From: Flavobacterium pectinovorum
GTDB lineage: Bacteria; Bacteroidota; Bacteroidia; Flavobacteriales; Flavobacteriaceae
Reading direction: 5' to 3'
DNA: 64,000 bases
Assembly (NCBI RefSeq): GCF_022802975.1
Contig: NZ_JAFEVZ010000001.1
Span: 372,001 to 436,000 of the forward strand
The position numbers and the translations under genes are program-made. The stretch's first letter is position 1. The number at the start of each line of letters is the position of its first letter. This document shows positions 35,160 through 44,850 of this stretch, in pieces. Under the pieces are notes generated by a model, which saw only the letters and a list, made by a program, of their open reading frames with translations, had not been told where the DNA came from and did not search any database.

Positions 35160-35858
35160 ATGAATAAAAAAATCCAACTTCAGGATCTGGGCAAAAAAGA
35201 TTACAAATCGACATGGGAATATCAGGAAGAAATTTTCAAAGATATAGTCGATTTAAAAATTAAAAACAGAAGAGAAGAACTTGAGCTGCCAACGCCAAAT
35301 TATTTATTGTATGTGGAGCATCCGCATGTTTATACCTTAGGAAAAAGCGGCGATCTGGAAAATTTACTTTTAAATGAAAAACAGCTCGAAGCCAAAGGAG
35401 CGACTTTTTATAAAATCAATCGTGGCGGCGATATTACCTATCACGGTCCCGGACAAATTGTAGGTTACCCAATTCTGGATCTGGAAAACTTCTTTACTGA
35501 TATCCATAAATACCTGCGTTTTCTCGAAGAATCAATTATTTTGACATTAGCAGAATACGGATTAGAGTCGGGCAGAAGCGATGGAGAAACCGGAGTCTGG
35601 CTTGGTGTTGGAACTCCGTTTGCACGTAAAATCTGCGCAATGGGTGTTCGCGCATCCCGCTGGGTTACCATGCACGGATTTGCTTTAAATGCAAACGTCG
35701 ATTTAGGGTATTTTGATAATATCATTCCGTGTGGCATTCGCGGAAAAGGCGTTACTTCCTTAAACGTTGAATTGGGTGTTGAAAAAGTAAACGAAGAAGA
35801 AGTGAAAGCTAAAATCATCAAACATTTGAGTGAATTATTCGAAGCAGAATTCGTTTAA
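35160..35858 (+). CDS. lipB: Octanoyl-[acyl-carrier-protein] transferase
   Basis: Moves octanoyl groups from acyl carrier protein to lipoyl domains, the first step of lipoate assembly. The 232-residue protein has the lipoyl transferase motifs HPHVYTLGKSGDLENLL, NRGGDITYHGPGQIVGYPIL and ARKICAMGVRASRWVTMHG (catalytic lysine), and the acyl-accepting cysteine in IIPCGIRGKGVTSL. All key residues are present. It is close behind the lipoprotein gene and is followed by a rho-independent terminator. Confidence 0.95.
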   Translation: MNKKIQLQDLGKKDYKSTWEYQEEIFKDIVDLKIKNRREELELPTPNYLLYVEHPHVYTLGKSGDLENLLLNEKQLEAKGATFYKINRGGDITYHGPGQIVGYPILDLENFFTDIHKYLRFLEESIILTLAEYGLESGRSDGETGVWLGVGTPFARKICAMGVRASRWVTMHGFALNANVDLGYFDNIIPCGIRGKGVTSLNVELGVEKVNEEEVKAKIIKHLSELFEAEFV

Positions 35859-35884
35859 AAAATCATCTTATAAAAAGCTGTATC

Positions 35885-35940
35885 AAAAAAACTGAAGAGA
35901 ATAACAACCGGAAATTGTCTTTTTCTTCAGCTTTTTTTTA
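35885..35940 (+). terminator. Rho-independent terminator after lipB
   Basis: CTGAAGA (35892-35898) and TCTTCAG (35924-35930) form the stem base, with A-rich left and CTTTTTTTTA right flanks; the interior can pair further. Confidence 0.6.
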
Positions 35941-36013
35941 TTTTCATTTGGTTTAAATTATTGAAAAAGTAAAAATGATTTGTTAAAAACCTGAGTTCGA
36001 TTATTATTAAATA

Positions 36014-36144
36014 GCCTCCAGCTTCAGCTGGAGAACTTATAGTTTAGTTAAAAAGGCTTTAGCCAAATAAAAAGAGTGTTGATTTTTTGGCTAAAGCCAG
36101 ATTGTCTTTCTAAAACTCAATAAACCTCCAACTGAAAGGAGGTT
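36014..36144. repeat. Nested inverted repeat (CCTCCAGC / GGCTTTAGCC family)
   Basis: CCTCCAGCTTCAGCTGGAG, then AAGGCTTTAGCCAAA facing TTTTTTGGCTAAAGCC, and AACCTCCAACTGAAAGGAGG. The central arms form a long hairpin around AAAGAGTGTTGA. It is part of the 656-base gap 35859-36514 in which no gene is seen. Confidence 0.65.
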
Positions 36145-36162
36145 ATTAATATACTTTTTTAT

Positions 36163-36373
36163 TAACCCTTTGGGTGAGATTGATTAAAAAGATTGATTTG
36201 ATTATAAAAGTATAAAAATTGGGAGTGAAACATCATTTATAACTTAAGGAATTGATGTCATCCTGAGCGGAGTCAAAGGCTTTTGAAGACGAAAAGGCTT
36301 CGACTAAGTTTATCCTGAGCAAAGCCGAACGGACTCAGCCTGACACTCATTTTTAATTTCACCCAACGGATTA
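36163..36373. mobile_element. MITE-like element with terminal inverted repeats
   Basis: Left end TAACCCTTTGGGTGAGATTG (36163) and right end AATTTCACCCAACGGATTA (36355-36373) are imperfect inverted repeats (TAAtCCgTTGGGTGAaATT when turned). The interior has GTCATCCTGAGCGGAGTCAA, TAAGTTTATCCTGAGC and CCGAACGGACTCAGCCTGAC. It has no ORF. A decayed relative is at 10305-10475, and the end motif AACCCGTTGGG recurs at 44880 and 45091. Confidence 0.6.
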
Positions 36374-36514
36374 AACCTTTTTTTATTGGTCTAATAATCA
36401 AACTGAGGTTAAAAGACAATATTTTGAATTGTTGACAAATTATGAAAAACAGCAGTTTTGTACTGTTTTTATGCGTAAATTGGTGTCATAGTTTTAATAA
36501 AACCTACTTGATTT

Positions 36515-37366
36515 ATGAGAAAAATCTACTTCATCTGTTTCCTTTTTGTATTTAATGGTCTTTTGGCTCAAAAAAAAGATAAATTATATCCAGTTACGGT
36601 TTATGAAAAAGTCTGGCAGGAACGTAATAGTGATGCAAGATTGAAAATGATAAAAATAATCTGGTTGGAAGACAGTACTTTTGAAGATCCTTCGGCATCT
36701 ATAAAAGGAATTACAGCATTTAATAATGTTATCAATGAATTTTATAAAAAATTTCCGGATGCAGTTTTAACATCAGGACCAAAAATTGTAAAAGACAATT
36801 ATGTAACCTGGGAGTGGAAAATTCAGGATTCTAAAAATAAGCTGATAATGGGTGGTCGTGATTTTGCCCGATTAAACGGAAAAGGACAGGTCAGTAAAAT
36901 TATCGGTTTTTGGGATAAAGATGCAACTTTGTCTGAAGCTGATGTTTTAAAAAATCTTGAAGCTGAGAATTTTAAAATAGTAGCTCAATATTACGAATGC
37001 CTTTTTAAAACAAGGGATTTCAATACGATGGCAACATTAATCGAAGACGGTGCAATTTACAATCAGGCAGAAGGACTTCCATACAGCGGAACTTATAAAG
37101 GTTTTAATGAATGGACAAAAATGTTTGCAAAATCAACTGAATTTTTTGAATTGGAAATAGAAAAGGAACCTGTTTATTTTAGTGATGCTTCTAAAAATGA
37201 AGTAATTATCTATTTTACCATAAAGTGCAAAGCCAAGAAATCAGGCAAAACGCTTTCAATGCCAATCTCGGAACATTTTGACTTAAAAGATGGAAAAATT
37301 ACGGCAATCAGGCCGTTTTATTTTGATACCAAACAGTTTGCAGAATTTTTAAAAAGTAAAAAGTAA
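36515..37366 (+). CDS. Secreted tandem NTF2/SnoaL-like protein
   Basis: A 283-residue exported protein: signal peptide MRKIYFICFLFVFNGLLAQ. Two similar halves follow, each about 120 residues. Half one has IIWLEDSTFEDPSASIKG to YVTWEWKIQDSKNKLIMGG; half two has MATLIEDGAIYNQAEGLPY to EVIIYFTIKCKAKKSGKTL and ends SEHFDLKDGKITAIRPFYFD. The helix-then-sheet order and terminal 'F-x-x-G-K-I-x-x-x-R-x-Y/F' are those of SnoaL/NTF2-like folds. The ligand or reaction is unknown. It stands alone behind the repeat-filled gap. Confidence 0.65.
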   Translation: MRKIYFICFLFVFNGLLAQKKDKLYPVTVYEKVWQERNSDARLKMIKIIWLEDSTFEDPSASIKGITAFNNVINEFYKKFPDAVLTSGPKIVKDNYVTWEWKIQDSKNKLIMGGRDFARLNGKGQVSKIIGFWDKDATLSEADVLKNLEAENFKIVAQYYECLFKTRDFNTMATLIEDGAIYNQAEGLPYSGTYKGFNEWTKMFAKSTEFFELEIEKEPVYFSDASKNEVIIYFTIKCKAKKSGKTLSMPISEHFDLKDGKITAIRPFYFDTKQFAEFLKSKK

Positions 37367-37512
37367 TATCGTTATATACTCATTATTCAGTAGTTATAAA
37401 TTTACATAAATTGCATATTTTTTTTTAATAAGAAATTTTGGAACAATTTTATTTAATAGTTTCAGTTATAAGTTTTTAAATAGTAAGAACAAGTTTCTAA
37501 AGTCTTCAAACG

Positions 37513-38094
37513 ATGCAAAGCGTAATTACAGATTTATCGCGATTAATTGATTGTAATGAAAATGAAAGTATAGCTTTTAAAAATATACTGAGATTAAAAA
37601 CAATTAAAAAAAACGAACACCTTTTGGTAGAGGGCGATTTTTGTAATTTCGGTCTTTTTATTGCTGAAGGTTGTATTCGTTATTATTATTTGGTTGACGG
37701 AGTAGAATCAACCGGTAATTTTTTCTTCGAAAACGATTGGTATGCTGACTTTGAAAGCTTTTTATACGGAAAACCATCTTTACAAAATATAGAAGCTCTC
37801 GAAGATTGTGAACTCTATCTGGTTTATAAAAGTGATTTTGAAAAGCTGGTTTCAGAATATCCTGTATTCAATTCCTTTCTTCGGATAATGATGGAAAGAA
37901 CCATCAAAGGCTTAACCGGAAGAAATATGGCAATGTCGCTTCTTTCTCATGAAGAGCGATATCTGCGTTTTGTAAAATATTGCCCAAAAGTTGTCGAAAG
38001 GGTTTCTCTTAAACACATAGCCAGCTATTTAGGAATTCAACCGGAAAGCCTAAGCCGGATAAGAACCCGGATAACACTAAATAGTAAATCTTAA
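37513..38094 (+). CDS. Crp/Fnr-family transcription regulator
   Basis: A 193-residue regulator with an N-terminal cyclic-nucleotide-binding-like fold (about residues 10-120; EHLLVEGDFCNFGLFIAEGC, ENDWYADFESFLYG) and a C-terminal winged helix with recognition helix in VSLKHIASYLGIQPESLSRI. No Fe-S cysteine cluster of the Fnr type is seen at the N-terminus. This matches the common Bacteroidota group of short Crp-like proteins that control nearby genes. It sits 68 bp before a TonB-dependent receptor gene in the same direction and may control it. It is not an obvious match for the regulator of the TGA-N6-TCA boxes, since nothing links them. Confidence 0.85.
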   Translation: MQSVITDLSRLIDCNENESIAFKNILRLKTIKKNEHLLVEGDFCNFGLFIAEGCIRYYYLVDGVESTGNFFFENDWYADFESFLYGKPSLQNIEALEDCELYLVYKSDFEKLVSEYPVFNSFLRIMMERTIKGLTGRNMAMSLLSHEERYLRFVKYCPKVVERVSLKHIASYLGIQPESLSRIRTRITLNSKS

Positions 38095-38162
38095 CTCAAG
38101 TCAATTTTTAAGAAATTTCGACTTTTTATTTTTGCTTGCTATAACTGTAATGCAAAATAAAA

Positions 38163-40538
38163 ATGAAAAGTATATTTCTGATTTTTTTAAGTTTTTTTAC
38201 GCTGGGTTTCTACGCCCAGACTGGAGTTGTCAAGGGGAAAATAATTGACAAACAATCTGAAAAACCAATTTCGGGAGCTGTTATTATGCTTGTTGGAAAT
38301 GATGAAAAGCAAATAACCTCTGACGAAGAAGGTAATTTTAGACTATCGGAAATTCCTTTGGGAAGACAAAGTATTTCGATAAGTTTAGAGGGATATGAAA
38401 GTACGTCGGTTGCTGATCTTGATATTACAACCGGAAAAGATAACCTGATTACAATTTCAATGACGGAACAATTCAATTCATTGGATGAAATTGTAGTTGT
38501 TTCAGGATCTAATAAAGCGAAAGCTATCAATAAAATGGCTGTAGTTTCTACGAAACAGTTTAGCCCGGAAGAGGTTACAAGATTCTCAGGCGGAAGAAGC
38601 GATGTAGCACGTCTGGTTTCAAATTTTGCAGGGGTTTCAACTGGTGATGACAGCCGGAATGATATCGTTGTGCGTGGAAATTCGCCTTCGGGAATGCTGT
38701 GGAGGATTGAAGGAATGCCTGTTCCAAATCCGAATCACTTTGCGACTTTGGGAACTACAGGTGGGCCTGTTTCGGCTTTGAATCCCAATCTCCTGGCTAA
38801 TTCTGATTTTATGACTTCAGCCTTTCCAGCAGAATATGGAAACGCAATTGCCGGAGTTTTTGATTTGGGTTTCAGAAAAGGAAATCCGGATGAATATGAG
38901 TACATGGTCAGTGCGGGTGCTTATCCCGGATTAGAATTTATGGCAGAAGGTCCGCTCGGCAAAAAGGGCAGTTCGTTTGTTGCATCAGCACGATATGGTT
39001 TTGTTGGAGTGACCGGATTAGCAGGAACAGATGCGCAGCCCAATTACAGTGATATTAGTTTTAATATTGATTTTGGAAAAAGCAAAATAGGTAATTTTTC
39101 TGTTTTTGGAATTTACGGAACTTCAGATATTGACTTTTTGGGCAAAGACATAGACAAAGAAGATCCTTTTGCCGCTCAGGACGAAGATGGATATGTAACG
39201 TCCCTGTTTGGTTCAATAGGTTTGAAACACAATTTGTCTATTGGAAGCAATTCTTCCCTAAAAACAATTATTGGATATTCTAATTCGGGGAACACTTACA
39301 AAAATGACCGTTATTACGATTTTGGCACACCTGCTGAAAATAAACTGAGGTTTTCAGATATTGACAATACTGAAAACAGAATGACATTCTCTACTTTGTT
39401 CAATTCCAAACTGAGCAAAAAAACGACCATCAGGGCAGGATTGCTTTTAGAAAATTATTCTCTTAAAGCAGATATGCAGACAAGAGACAGACAAGACGAT
39501 GCTGATGGCGACGGTTATGCCGATTTAGTACAGCTAGTAGCTATTGATGGAAATTACAATATTGTCCAGCCGTTTGCTCAGGGGCAATTTCGATTAACAG
39601 AAAAATTGACTTTTAATGCGGGTATTCACGGGCAGTATTTTTCTATAAATAAAGAGTTTGTTTTTGAACCCAGAACGGCAATTTCGTATGCCTTTAATGC
39701 ATCAAACACAATCAATTTTGGGTATGGTCTGCATCATCAGAGTGTACCGGCTCCCATTTTGTTCCTCAATGAATTTGTAAATGGAAATCCTGTTCAGACC
39801 AACAGAAATCTCGATTTAGTGCAGAGCCAGCATTATGTTTTGGGGTATGATGTACGAGTAGGAAAAAGATGGAGGGGGAAAGTAGAGGTGTATTATCAGG
39901 ATATCAGTAAGGCAGGGGTAGAATCTTTCCCGAGCAGTTATTCAACCTTGACAGAAGGAGCAGATTTTGGTTATTCGATAGATAAAACTTCACTGGTAAG
40001 TAAAGGTAAAGGCTTTAATCAGGGAATTGAATTTACAGCCGAAAAGTTCTTCAGCGATGGTTATTATGCTTTGTGTACGACTTCTCTGTTTGAAAGCAAA
40101 TATAAAGGAAGTGACGGAATCGAACGAAATTCACCTTTTAATAACGGTTATGTGTTTAATCTTTTGGGAGGTAAAGAATTTAAAATCGGAAAGACGAAGA
40201 AAAACGTATTTTCAATTGATACTAAATTTACTACAGCCGGAGGTCGTTATTATACACCGGTTGATTTACAAGCTTCAAATGATACGGGTTATGAAATCAG
40301 GGATGATGCCAACGCCTTTAGTAAACAATATGATTCGTATTTAAGGCTGGATGTGAAATTCGGAATTAAATTTAACAGTAAAAAGAAGAAGAGATTTCAT
40401 CAGTTTTACATAGATCTTCAAAATGTAACCAACCATACCAACATTTTTACACTCGAATACAACAGGCTTACCAATGCAATAGACCAGAAAGACCAAATTG
40501 GTTTTTCGCCTGATTTTGGATATAAATTTCAGTTTTAG
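38163..40538 (+). CDS. TonB-dependent outer-membrane receptor
   Basis: A 791-residue receptor. Signal peptide MKSIFLIFLSFFTLGFYAQT is followed by a carboxypeptidase-regulatory-like domain (about residues 22-110; GKIIDKQSEKPISGAVIML). The plug starts at about 135 (SPEEVTRFSGGRSDVARLV, NDIVVRGNSPSGMLWRIEG). The barrel strands run to the end, the last being QIGFSPDFGYKFQF with the terminal aromatic residue needed for outer-membrane insertion. No SusD partner is adjacent, so it is likely a substrate-specific importer for a small ligand. A Crp/Fnr-family regulator gene precedes it, and a possible -7 element TATTTTTG lies at 38127-38134. Confidence 0.9.
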   Translation: MKSIFLIFLSFFTLGFYAQTGVVKGKIIDKQSEKPISGAVIMLVGNDEKQITSDEEGNFRLSEIPLGRQSISISLEGYESTSVADLDITTGKDNLITISMTEQFNSLDEIVVVSGSNKAKAINKMAVVSTKQFSPEEVTRFSGGRSDVARLVSNFAGVSTGDDSRNDIVVRGNSPSGMLWRIEGMPVPNPNHFATLGTTGGPVSALNPNLLANSDFMTSAFPAEYGNAIAGVFDLGFRKGNPDEYEYMVSAGAYPGLEFMAEGPLGKKGSSFVASARYGFVGVTGLAGTDAQPNYSDISFNIDFGKSKIGNFSVFGIYGTSDIDFLGKDIDKEDPFAAQDEDGYVTSLFGSIGLKHNLSIGSNSSLKTIIGYSNSGNTYKNDRYYDFGTPAENKLRFSDIDNTENRMTFSTLFNSKLSKKTTIRAGLLLENYSLKADMQTRDRQDDADGDGYADLVQLVAIDGNYNIVQPFAQGQFRLTEKLTFNAGIHGQYFSINKEFVFEPRTAISYAFNASNTINFGYGLHHQSVPAPILFLNEFVNGNPVQTNRNLDLVQSQHYVLGYDVRVGKRWRGKVEVYYQDISKAGVESFPSSYSTLTEGADFGYSIDKTSLVSKGKGFNQGIEFTAEKFFSDGYYALCTTSLFESKYKGSDGIERNSPFNNGYVFNLLGGKEFKIGKTKKNVFSIDTKFTTAGGRYYTPVDLQASNDTGYEIRDDANAFSKQYDSYLRLDVKFGIKFNSKKKKRFHQFYIDLQNVTNHTNIFTLEYNRLTNAIDQKDQIGFSPDFGYKFQF

Positions 40539-40558
40539 TTAATAGATTTTAGTAAACG

Positions 40559-40587
40559 AGGCTTATCTTTTTTGATAAGCCTTTTTT
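40559..40587. terminator. Bidirectional terminator (TonB receptor / rnhB)
   Basis: GGCTTATC and GATAAGCC pair around a six-T loop, followed by TTTTTT. It lies between two convergent genes. Confidence 0.75.
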
Positions 40588-40588
40588 A

Positions 40589-41254
40589 TTATTCAAAAAA
40601 ATCCAGCTCCAACTGTTCCGGCAGGAGCCTGAAACTCATTCGGTGGTATTTTGTCGGACCATATTTTTTAATGGCTTCGCGGTGTTCTTTGGTTGGGTAA
40701 CCTTTATTTTTCTTCCAGTTGTACATAGGAAATTCTTCGTGAATTTTGTCCATGTAGTCATCGCGATAGGTTTTTGCCAAAACAGAAGCCGCAGCAATAC
40801 TTAAAAATTTACTGTCCCCTTTTATGATGCTCTGATTCGGAATAGATTTTAGTAATTCGATTTCTGCAGAAGAAAACTGTTTTCCAAAAGTATTTTTTAA
40901 ACCCAATTTTGCATTCAGGGCACGATTCCCGTCTACAATAATAAATTCAGGAGTCTGGTTTAATTTTAAGATACATTCCTGCATGCCTTTCATGGAAGCA
41001 TTCAGGATATTTATTTCATCAATTTCTTCAGGATGCAAATGCGTTACGGCAAAACAGATGGCGTTTTCTTCAATAATTGGTTTCAACGATTCTCTTATTT
41101 TTTCAGAAAGTTGTTTACTGTCATTCAGGAAAGAATGTTCAAATTCAGCCGGCAAAATTACAGCAGCAGCAGTTACCGGGCCAGCCAGACAGCCTCTGCC
41201 GGCTTCATCGGTTCCGGTTTCAAAAATAAATCCTGAAAAATTTTTCTGAAGCAT
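40589..41254 (-). CDS. rnhB: Ribonuclease HII
   Basis: Removes ribonucleotides and RNA from DNA hybrids. The 221-residue protein begins with [20 protein letters not shown], which holds the first two acidic metal ligands in DEAGRG. Later acidic residues are in [10 protein letters not shown] and [20 protein letters not shown]. The C-terminal [19 protein letters not shown] carries the family YGYPTxxH-like segment. Length and motif order are typical. Isolated minus-strand gene between a terminator and the divergent porin gene. Confidence 0.94.
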   Translation of the reverse strand: MLQKNFSGFIFETGTDEAGRGCLAGPVTAAAVILPAEFEHSFLNDSKQLSEKIRESLKPIIEENAICFAVTHLHPEEIDEINILNASMKGMQECILKLNQTPEFIIVDGNRALNAKLGLKNTFGKQFSSAEIELLKSIPNQSIIKGDSKFLSIAAASVLAKTYRDDYMDKIHEEFPMYNWKKNKGYPTKEHREAIKKYGPTKYHRMSFRLLPEQLELDFFE

Positions 41255-41425
41255 TTCTTTGAATTTTAAATGACAAATATTATAAAATTTTCTGTAAAAA
41301 AATACGTTCTCATTCTATTTGGTAAGCAATAGTATAAATTGATGTGTTTTTTTATTTATACATATTTATAATTTACCTTTGCTCTGGCAATTTATCGAAA
41401 TTATTACACCTACATAACGCATCAA

Positions 41426-43396
41426 ATGAGAATACTTTTTTTTCTATACCTATTAGTCGTACCATCTTTATTGTTTGCTCAGGGAGGAGCTCCTAAAAAG
41501 AATTTAGATATGAATTCGCAATATTCGAGTATTACTGATACCGTAAAAAAGAAAAAAGCACTGGTAGCCAAGATTGAGCAATACCAAATTGTTACGTTGG
41601 AACACGATACGACTATTGTAGATACTTCGTTGACTTTAAAAAGTGCCTATAGACAAAATTACCTCAGAAGGGATAATTTCGGGCTTTTGCCTTTCTCTAA
41701 TATTGGTCAGACTTACAATACTTTGCAATATAGCCTGACTGACTTTTCTCCTTATCCGGATATTGGTTTTCAGGGAAAGCATTTTAATTTTATGGATGCC
41801 AGCGAAATTAATTATTACCATGTAGCAACACCATTGACAGAGTTGTTTTTTAATACAAGTATAGGCAAAGGACAAAATGTAGATTCGTTTATTACGCTGA
41901 ATACTTCAAAAAATCTGAATTTCTTTGCAGCTTACAGAGGACTCAGATCTGAAGGAAAATATATTAACCAGTTAACCAGTATTGGAAATTTTAGAATTGG
42001 GGCCAGTTATAATACAACTGATAAACGTTATATTTTATACTTGCATTATACTTATCAGGATGTTTTAAATGAAGAAAATGGCGGAATTACAACGACAGAA
42101 GATTTTGAAAGCGGAGACCCAAACTTCACCAATCGCCAGCGACTGGAGGTTTATCTGACAGATGCCGAATCTTTCCTCAAAGGGAAAAGACTTTTTTTCG
42201 ATCACGCTTTTAGAATAAATCCGACACAAGGAAACAATAATTTATACGTTACGCATCAGTTTAATTTTGAAAATAAATTTTTCGAATACAAACAGCCTAC
42301 AGTTTTATCAACGGTGGGCAGCACATTGGTTGAGAGATTTGGTGAGTCTTATGTTACCAGTAACATTAAGGACCAGACTCGTTTTGAAAAATTATATAAT
42401 AGAGTAGGAGTGGCATATGAGAATTCATTACTAGGGAAATTTAATTTTTTTATTGATGATTACAGGTCAAATTATAAGTATAACCGTATTATAGTTTATG
42501 ATGGAGGAACTACTATTCCTGATAATTTATTCAGGGAAATTAATAGTGTTGGAGCACAATACGAATACCAGAAAAACAAATGGAATGGCCGATTTTTATT
42601 ATCAAGATCCATCACAAAAGAAGCAATTTCTGACTTAGATGCCAAGCTGAGATACAATTTAAATGAAAAAATCCAATTTGATTTCCGTTATAAAAATATT
42701 AGCAAGCTGCCTAATAACAATTATCTTCTTTATCAAAGCAGTTATATAGCGTACAATTGGTCAAATATAGATAAATTCAAAAATGAAAAAATCAATTTGC
42801 TTAGCGCTAAGATATATACTCCATGGCTGAATGCTGAGGCGAGCTATACGGTTTTAACTGATCATTTGTATTTTAAAGACGATGCAACCCCTCAACAAAT
42901 TGAGGATCGTGAGCAAATTGTGCGACCGTTTCAATACGGAAATACAATCAATTACTTGTCTGTAAAGGCAAACAGAGAATTTAAATTTGGGGATTTTGGT
43001 TTAGATAATACGTTTTTGTATCAAAAAGTAACCCAGTCAGATTTGATTTTAAATGTTCCGGATTTTGTAACGAGAAACACATTTTATTATTCGACTTATT
43101 TGTTTAAAAAAGCACTTTATATTCAGACCGGAATCATCTTTAATTACTTTACAAAGTATTATGGAAATGATTACAATCCGGTAGTTGGAGAATTTTTTGT
43201 TCAGAATACGAAAAAAATAGGAGGTTATCCAACGTTTGATTTTTTCCTGAATGGAAGAATTCGTCAAACCCGAATTTATTTAAAAGCAGAACATTTTAAT
43301 GCTGCTTTTTCAGAAAGTATTTATTACTCAGCTCCAAATAATCCATATCGTGATTTCACCATCCGGTTTGGTTTGGTTTGGAATTTCTTTCAATAG
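41426..43396 (+). CDS. Putative outer-membrane porin (Putative_porin family)
   Basis: A 656-residue protein: signal peptide MRILFFLYLLVVPSLLFAQ, then a charged linker and a long string of amphipathic strands. Segments such as YQNYLRRDNFGLLPFSNIGQ-type start (LRRDNFGLLPFSNIGQTY), HFNFMDASEINYYHVATPL and DFTIRFGLVWNFFQ at the very end are typical of the large barrels I know as putative porin (PF14121) in Bacteroidota. No plug or TonB box is seen. Its substrate is unknown. A -7 element TACCTTTG lies at 41374-41381. Confidence 0.8.
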   Translation: MRILFFLYLLVVPSLLFAQGGAPKKNLDMNSQYSSITDTVKKKKALVAKIEQYQIVTLEHDTTIVDTSLTLKSAYRQNYLRRDNFGLLPFSNIGQTYNTLQYSLTDFSPYPDIGFQGKHFNFMDASEINYYHVATPLTELFFNTSIGKGQNVDSFITLNTSKNLNFFAAYRGLRSEGKYINQLTSIGNFRIGASYNTTDKRYILYLHYTYQDVLNEENGGITTTEDFESGDPNFTNRQRLEVYLTDAESFLKGKRLFFDHAFRINPTQGNNNLYVTHQFNFENKFFEYKQPTVLSTVGSTLVERFGESYVTSNIKDQTRFEKLYNRVGVAYENSLLGKFNFFIDDYRSNYKYNRIIVYDGGTTIPDNLFREINSVGAQYEYQKNKWNGRFLLSRSITKEAISDLDAKLRYNLNEKIQFDFRYKNISKLPNNNYLLYQSSYIAYNWSNIDKFKNEKINLLSAKIYTPWLNAEASYTVLTDHLYFKDDATPQQIEDREQIVRPFQYGNTINYLSVKANREFKFGDFGLDNTFLYQKVTQSDLILNVPDFVTRNTFYYSTYLFKKALYIQTGIIFNYFTKYYGNDYNPVVGEFFVQNTKKIGGYPTFDFFLNGRIRQTRIYLKAEHFNAAFSESIYYSAPNNPYRDFTIRFGLVWNFFQ

Positions 43397-43440
43397 ACAA
43401 AATTCGTTTTATCTTAAAGTAAAATTAAATTGATATAAAA

Positions 43441-44802
43441 ATGGACTTTTCAAATAATATTTTAGAAACCATTGGCAACACCCCATTAGTAAAACTAAAT
43501 AAAGTTGTTGCTGAAATTGATGCTTTGGTATTAGCAAAAGTCGAAACTTTTAATCCCGGAAATTCTGTTAAAGACAGGATGGCCGTAAAAATGGTTGAAG
43601 ACGCTGAAGCTGATGGACGACTGAAACCTGGTGGAACCATAATTGAAGGGACTTCGGGAAATACCGGAATGGGATTGGCACTTGTAGCCATCATAAAAGG
43701 ATACAAACTGATTTGCGTGATTTCTGACAAACAATCCAAAGAAAAAATGGATATTTTGCGTGCTGTTGGTGCTAAAGTAGTGGTTTGTCCTACCAATGTT
43801 GAACCAACAGATCCAAGATCTTATTATTCGGTTTCAAAGCGTCTGGCCGAAGAAACACCCAATTCATGGTATGTAAACCAATACGATAATTTATCAAATT
43901 CTCTTGCGCATTACGAACAGACAGGACCTGAAATCTGGAAACAAACTGAGGGCAAAATAACTCATTTTGTGGTAGGAGTAGGAACCGGCGGAACTATTTC
44001 GGGTGTTGGAAAATATTTAAAAGAGAAAAATCCGAATATTAAAATCTGGGGAATCGACACTTATGGTTCTGTTTTTAAAAAATACCATGAAACCGGAATC
44101 TTTGATGAGAACGAAATCTATTCGTATATCACGGAAGGAATCGGAGAAGATATTTTGCCTAAAAATGTTGACTTTTCACTAATAGATGGTTTTACAAAAG
44201 TAACCGATAAGGATGCGGCGGTTTATACCAGAAAAATTGCGATGGAAGAAGCGATTTTTGTTGGAAACTCTGCCGGAGCCTGTATAAAAGGCTTATTGCA
44301 GCTAAAAGAGCATTTTAAACCTGATGATGTTGTTGTGGTTTTATTTCACGATTCAGGAAGCCGTTATGTAGGAAAGATGTTTAATGATGACTGGATGCGT
44401 GAACGTGGTTTTCTTGATGAAAATGTTACAAAAGCAGAAGATGTTATCAAAGATCATATTGACAAAGAATTAATTGTGGTTCGTACTGAAGAATTGGTTT
44501 CGCATGCTATTGAGCGTATGCGTAAATATAAAATTTCGCAGATTCCGGTAGTAGATATTAATGGTTTTGTGGGCTCTGTTGATGAAACCGATTTGTTCAG
44601 AAGTTATGTAGCTGATAAAAATGTTGCCGAAAAACCAATCAAGGAAGTAATGGGAAAACCTTTTCCAATTGTAAGATTAGGGACTCCAATAGAAGAAGTT
44701 TCCAAATTGTTTACCAAAGAAAATGATGCTGTTTTAGTGGATTTAGAAAATGGAAACCATCACATTATCACTAAATATGATATTATTGGCGCTATAAAAT
44801 AG
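43441..44802 (+). CDS. Cystathionine beta-synthase
   Basis: PLP enzyme joining serine and homocysteine, or cysteine-synthase-like, with C-terminal CBS domains. It has 453 residues. The catalytic part carries the PLP lysine in FNPGNSVKDRMAVKM, the substrate loop EGTSGNTGMGLALV and GVGTGGTISGVGKYL. A pair of CBS motifs follows from about residue 335 (HAIERMRKYKISQIPVVDIN; VSKLFTKENDAVLVD). There is no N-terminal haem domain as in mammals. The spacing and C-terminal pair match fungal and many bacterial CBS proteins, so this call is preferred over cysteine synthase CysK. Confidence 0.9.
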   Translation: MDFSNNILETIGNTPLVKLNKVVAEIDALVLAKVETFNPGNSVKDRMAVKMVEDAEADGRLKPGGTIIEGTSGNTGMGLALVAIIKGYKLICVISDKQSKEKMDILRAVGAKVVVCPTNVEPTDPRSYYSVSKRLAEETPNSWYVNQYDNLSNSLAHYEQTGPEIWKQTEGKITHFVVGVGTGGTISGVGKYLKEKNPNIKIWGIDTYGSVFKKYHETGIFDENEIYSYITEGIGEDILPKNVDFSLIDGFTKVTDKDAAVYTRKIAMEEAIFVGNSAGACIKGLLQLKEHFKPDDVVVVLFHDSGSRYVGKMFNDDWMRERGFLDENVTKAEDVIKDHIDKELIVVRTEELVSHAIERMRKYKISQIPVVDINGFVGSVDETDLFRSYVADKNVAEKPIKEVMGKPFPIVRLGTPIEEVSKLFTKENDAVLVDLENGNHHIITKYDIIGAIK

Positions 44803-44850
44803 TAAGGGGTACTATAGCAGTTGCTTTAATTTTTGAAAAAAATAGTATTG

